A stretch of 31,416 nt of DNA from a virus, in IMG/VR virus record IMGVR_UViG_3300035212_002752, positions 1 through 31,416 of that record. One strand, 5' to 3'. Within the stretch, counting starts at the first letter, position 1; each line of letters starts with the position of its first letter. The translations under genes were made by a program, and so were the position numbers. Below, piece by piece: positions 29,065 to 31,416 of the stretch. Under the pieces are notes generated by a model that saw only the letters and a program-made list of their open reading frames with translations, was not told the DNA's origin and ran no database searches.

Positions 29065-29263
29065 CAGTTTCAATTTTGATTTTATATCCCAGGATTCGGG
29101 CATATTGTAAAGTCCGATTAAGGCTGATATTTCGACCAGTCTCCATTTTCGAAACTGCTGACCTATCGATTCCCATTGATTCCGCAATCTCTGCCTGAGA
29201 TTTGCGCTGGCGAATGCGCTCCGCCTTAAGCCGTGTAAAAATGCTTCTGATTTCATCGTTCAT
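29048..29263 (-). CDS. Cro/CI-type helix-turn-helix regulator
   Basis: This 71-aa protein has a classic HTH_3 (XRE) helix-turn-helix at residues 22-42 (SQAEIAESMGIDRSAVSKME), flanked by a basic helix (FTRLKAERIRQRK) and a C-terminal helix (NRTLQYARILGYKI). Being early and small, it resembles a Cro-like repressor. The shared palindrome at 29992-30009 and 17928-17945 is a natural binding-site candidate. The start overlaps the 72-aa gene stop by ATGA. No separate CI-type repressor or opposing promoter was found, so a lysogeny switch is not supported. Confidence 0.86.
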   Translation of the reverse strand: MNDEIRSIFTRLKAERIRQRKSQAEIAESMGIDRSAVSKMETGRNISLNRTLQYARILGYKIKIETDGLEN

Positions 29264-29478
29264 AATTTTAATTTGCTGATAAGTTTTCCATTTTCATCAT
29301 AAAATTCGTGGCGAATACTTATGATTTTGCCCGAAAAATCGGGGCGAATATTGACCCAATCGTTTACCCTACTGTTGGCAGCTGGGACATTGAATTTTTT
29401 TGATTGTTTCAGATTTAAAAAATGCACCATCTCCCTGATGCCATTTAAATTTTCAATTATAAAATGGCTTATAACCAT
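29260..29478 (-). CDS. Early protein, unknown, 72 aa
   Basis: This is a basic, beta-rich protein (KKFNVPAANSRVNDWVNIRP; GKIISIRHEFYDENGKLISK). The ATG at 29476-29478 overlaps the last ten bases of the 45-aa gene, and the end overlaps the HTH gene by ATGA. The C-terminal hairpin pattern suggests a small SH3- or OB-like barrel. No match to a named family. Confidence 0.68.
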   Translation of the reverse strand: MVISHFIIENLNGIREMVHFLNLKQSKKFNVPAANSRVNDWVNIRPDFSGKIISIRHEFYDENGKLISKLKL

Positions 29479-29606
29479 GATTTAAGGTCATTTACAATTT
29501 TACGATTTACCAAATGATTGTTTCCGTTCAGTTGATACCACCATTCGAGGATAAATTGAGCGCCAATTACTGTTTTGACCATTTTGACTTTCATAAACTT
29601 TTTCAT
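29469..29606 (-). CDS. Small early protein, 45 aa
   Basis: ATG at 29606; product starts MKKFMKVKMVKTVIGAQFIL and ends NDLKSWL. The reading frame is complete and overlaps the next gene by ten bases, as with its neighbours. It has a basic N-terminus and a Trp-rich centre (EWWYQLNGNNH). Short length keeps confidence moderate, but the tight overlap and sensible composition favour a real gene. Confidence 0.52.
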   Translation of the reverse strand: MKKFMKVKMVKTVIGAQFILEWWYQLNGNNHLVNRKIVNDLKSWL

Positions 29607-29626
29607 CGCTTTTGTTTGTTTAAAAA

Positions 29627-29722
29627 TTAAAAAGAAGTTAGTGCCATTGCGGCAATCAGGAATGCAAAAAATCTTAATAGATGGTAAAGATTTTCTTTGA
29701 AAGGTGTTTCAGGCAGTTGCAT
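29627..29722 (-). CDS. Small hydrophobic protein, 31 aa
   Basis: ATG at 29722; the product contains a single hydrophobic helix (YHLLRFFAFLIAAMALTSF) after a polar start (MQLPETPFKEN). It fills the only gap between the 65-aa and 45-aa genes in this early operon. A membrane microprotein is the straightforward reading. Only composition and position support it. Confidence 0.45.
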   Translation of the reverse strand: MQLPETPFKENLYHLLRFFAFLIAAMALTSF

Positions 29723-29734
29723 AATTTTAAAAAA

Positions 29735-29932
29735 TTACAATGCTTTTAGCTGTGAATAATAAGTTTCAATCAATAAGCTTGATGCCAAATCTTCTCCAGC
29801 TTCATCAAAGTCAAACAAGTTTAATGATGTTGCCCATGTATCTGGGTGATTAACATTACCAAAAATTGAACAAGCATTTAAAATTTGAACTTTAAAGTTT
29901 GAAAAATTGGAGGCGGTGATAACTAATTTCAT
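29735..29932 (-). CDS. First gene of the early operon, unknown, 65 aa
   Basis: The ATG at 29932 (MKLVITASNFSNFKVQILNA) is chosen because the TTG at 29971 lies inside the promoter's -7 element. It is an acidic, mixed protein (NLFDFDEAGEDLASSLLIET). It is the first product of the early promoter, with a leader of about 30 bases. Early position suggests a host take-over or anti-defence role; no domain was recognised. Confidence 0.66.
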   Translation of the reverse strand: MKLVITASNFSNFKVQILNACSIFGNVNHPDTWATSLNLFDFDEAGEDLASSLLIETYYSQLKAL

Positions 29933-29968
29933 TTTGCTTTCGTTTATTTCTGCTCCGTTGCAGTGAGA

Positions 29969-29998
29969 CAAATGTACTACCTTTTTTTAATTGTGCAA
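29969..29998 (-). promoter_or_regulatory. Early promoter, flavobacterial type
   Basis: On the minus strand TTG (29998-29996), a 19-base spacer and TACATTTG (29976-29969) match the flavobacterial consensus exactly. The start would be near 29963. The operator palindrome at 29992-30009 covers the -33 element, so a bound regulator would block it. Confidence 0.78.
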
Positions 29999-30009
29999 TA
30001 GCTTGCACA
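29992..30009. promoter_or_regulatory. Operator palindrome over the early promoter
   Basis: TGTGCAA-TAGC-TTGCACA is a perfect palindrome (seven bases per arm, four-base spacer) overlapping the early -33 element. The same site recurs at 17928-17945. It is suited to a dimeric helix-turn-helix regulator such as the 71-aa protein at 29048-29263. Confidence 0.8.
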
Positions 30010-30054
30010 CTTTTTATAAAAAATATTAGAAAACTTTTTTTCGCATCCTAAAAA

Positions 30055-30267
30055 TCAATTGGATAGCGTTTCCACAATCATTTCTGAGTTTATCTGAACC
30101 ACTCCGTTGATTGTGGTTTCGTTAGCTACTAAAGCAATTATTGATAGATAAATATCATTTTGAATTGTCACCAAAACATTTACATCTGAAGTTGAATCTA
30201 TTTCAATAACTTCATAGTTAATATCATCAAAAAATAAAATTTTATTAATGAATAATAGTTCTTTCAT
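30055..30267 (-). CDS. Last late gene, unknown, 70 aa
   Basis: This is an acidic, beta-rich protein (FDDINYEVIEIDSTSDVNVL; TTINGVVQINSEMIVETLSN). The ATG overlaps the stop of the fibre candidate by TAATG, so it is coupled to the tail operon. It could be a fibre-assembly chaperone or small tail component. No known family was recognised. No hairpin terminator was seen after it; the early promoter region follows 46 bases later. Confidence 0.66.
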   Translation of the reverse strand: MKELLFINKILFFDDINYEVIEIDSTSDVNVLVTIQNDIYLSIIALVANETTINGVVQINSEMIVETLSN

Positions 30268-31416
30268 TATTGAGGTATGATTTGAATTGACCTTACAAAT
30301 GCTGAATAAGCTGCATTATTTGTTGCGGTGGTTATTATTATATATTGATTGACTGACCAATTGATGTTGGCGATGTTTTGAACCCCCGCAATAACATCTG
30401 TTGCCGTTGAATTTGCAGTAAAAGTAAAAACTGTTTGTGTTGAACTTATAATAGTAAGGCTTCTTTCAAGTATTATTCCAGTAAAATTACTTACTGCACC
30501 AAAAAGAACATTGGCAATCAAAGTAGCTCCTACAATTGAGGCAGGATTTGTTCCAATATATATTCTTGTTGTTGTTTGATTAAATCCCTGATTATCTTTT
30601 CTGATTCTTGTAATAATTTTTAAACCAGATTGTGCCGAAAATCTATTTGCAGGTATTAAAAGCGTTTTATTTATAGTTTCAACAGTTCCAGTTGTACTTG
30701 TTTCTGTGGTGTCCATAAAATAAGCAGCATTAATTCTGCCTCCATTTTGCCAGGTGAAACTACCTGATCCATCTGTTTGAAGTAATTGTCCCGAAACTCC
30801 ATTTCCTAGGTTTTCGGTAATAATTTGAGCCAGTGTCTTGTTCTTCCAAAGTAAGGTGGCAGCTTCATACATCAGCAGCTGGGCATTTGCAACACTAGAA
30901 ATTGCCACATTGTGCAATTCCTGAAGTTCAAATCCATTTTGAACACTTATAAAAATCTCCCCATTAACAGATTGTTTTCGCGTAACGACCCCAATATAAA
31001 CCATGTGGGCTGGAGCGCTTGGTTTATTGGCAATTCCATAAAGTAAATTCCCATTTGTGCCAAGCCAAACTGGATCGCCAGCTGAACCGGCTGCGCTTGT
31101 ATCAAGTCCAGCCAGTAAGCCTTCTGTAATTACAAAACCAAAATCATTTATTGCCAAATTCTGAGCAATCAAACCGATGGTTTTACTTGATTGTGATTCC
31201 GTAGAATTGTCAGATTTTCCAACAATCATATTTGTTCCGCTTCCACCGGTTGATCCAGTCACATAAACCGCCTGGCCTTTGGTCAATGCCACACCAGCTT
31301 TCACCTCGTGTTTTACTTGACTGGTAAAATTGTCAATCCATTCTGTGTTGTAATCTGTCGCATCAATTTTCGCCAGGATCTGCCCGGTAGTTCCACCAAT
31401 TGCAACGCCTGGTCCG
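30267..31416 (-). CDS. Tail fibre/receptor-binding candidate, 3' part of the split gene
   Basis: This is the C-terminal part of the 473-aa protein begun at 399. The frame is open to the window end, and bases 31290-31416 duplicate 1-127. A GTG at 31304 is only an internal codon. The first part (VKAGVALTKGQAVYVTG, then GLIAQNLA and GEIFISVQNG) resembles beta-rich repeats seen in many phage tail-fibre proteins. The last about 150 residues are rich in Thr, Ile and Asn, in alternating hydrophobic patterns typical of a beta-sandwich or beta-prism, and could contact the host. The stop overlaps the ATG of the next gene (TAATG). Receptor specificity cannot be read from the sequence. Confidence 0.8.
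   Translation of the reverse strand, partial: GPGVAIGGTTGQILAKIDATDYNTEWIDNFTSQVKHEVKAGVALTKGQAVYVTGSTGGSGTNMIVGKSDNSTESQSSKTIGLIAQNLAINDFGFVITEGLLAGLDTSAAGSAGDPVWLGTNGNLLYGIANKPSAPAHMVYIGVVTRKQSVNGEIFISVQNGFELQELHNVAISSVANAQLLMYEAATLLWKNKTLAQIITENLGNGVSGQLLQTDGSGSFTWQNGGRINAAYFMDTTETSTTGTVETINKTLLIPANRFSAQSGLKIITRIRKDNQGFNQTTTRIYIGTNPASIVGATLIANVLFGAVSNFTGIILERSLTIISSTQTVFTFTANSTATDVIAGVQNIANINWSVNQYIIITTATNNAAYSAFVRSIQIIPQ
31290..31416. repeat. Terminal direct repeat, right copy (contig join)
   Basis: This is the second copy of the 127-base repeat at 1-127. It should be removed once when the genome is circularised. It lies inside the tail gene whose 5' part is at 1-399 and whose 3' part is at 30267-31289. 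Confidence 0.97.

Noticed and set aside
29065-29256. Longer start for the 103-aa early protein
   Set aside because: The added part lies wholly within the HTH gene in another frame and is Arg/Leu/Ser-rich; the ATG at 29064 is the better start.
29048-29478. Lysogeny switch
   Set aside because: There is one small HTH regulator but no integrase, no opposing promoter pair and no CI-size repressor, so temperate life is not supported.

Overview
The window is one complete circular phage genome, drawn as a linear contig. The last 127 bases (31290-31416) repeat the first 127, so the unique length is 31,289 bp. One tail gene runs across the join. The predicted genes that hold up are all on the minus strand, packed tightly with many ATGA and TAATG stop/start overlaps. 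A portal, a large terminase, an HK97-like capsid with its protease, and a tape-measure protein make it a tailed phage with a long tail (siphovirus type). No integrase was seen. The host is probably a flavobacterium or another member of Bacteroidota: the best promoters match TTG-N17-19-TAnnTTTG, most starts lack a Shine-Dalgarno sequence, and the small proteins resemble those of Bacteroidota phages.

Layout in the direction of transcription (high to low coordinates, going round the circle): (1) an early promoter with a palindromic operator at about 29970-30009 drives small genes, a Cro/CI-type regulator, an NMAD1/MazG-like protein, a ribbon-helix-helix protein and an HNH endonuclease, ending at a terminator (26677-26706). 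(2) A two-gene tail unit follows, a 181-aa protein and the 825-aa tape measure, stranded inside the early region. (3) The replication operon (23506-18353) holds a small DNA-binding protein, a 955-aa primase-helicase, a NUMOD1-RHH regulator, two small lipoproteins and a zinc-ribbon protein, and ends in three stacked terminator hairpins. (4) A non-coding control region (17654-18115) carries GTTGGAACG repeats, a second copy of the early-type operator palindrome and a near-perfect flavobacterial promoter. (5) The capsid genes (protease/scaffold, capsid, 182-aa structural protein) end in a terminator and are followed by the terminase genes. (6) A second non-coding region (9958-10512) has GTTGGAACG arrays on both sides of a 41-bp A/T tract and is a candidate replication origin. 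(7) Then come portal, connector, lysis cassette and tail/baseplate genes, the last continuing through the contig join to 30267 and followed by a 70-aa gene.

The genes make a self-contained lytic or episomal programme: early regulators, replication, capsid and packaging, lysis, tail. The order departs from the usual siphovirus plan in three ways: capsid genes lie before terminase, lysis genes sit between the connector and the tail, and the tape measure lies about 20 kb from the other tail genes. The two GTTGGAACG regions bracket the capsid-terminase block in inverted orientation.
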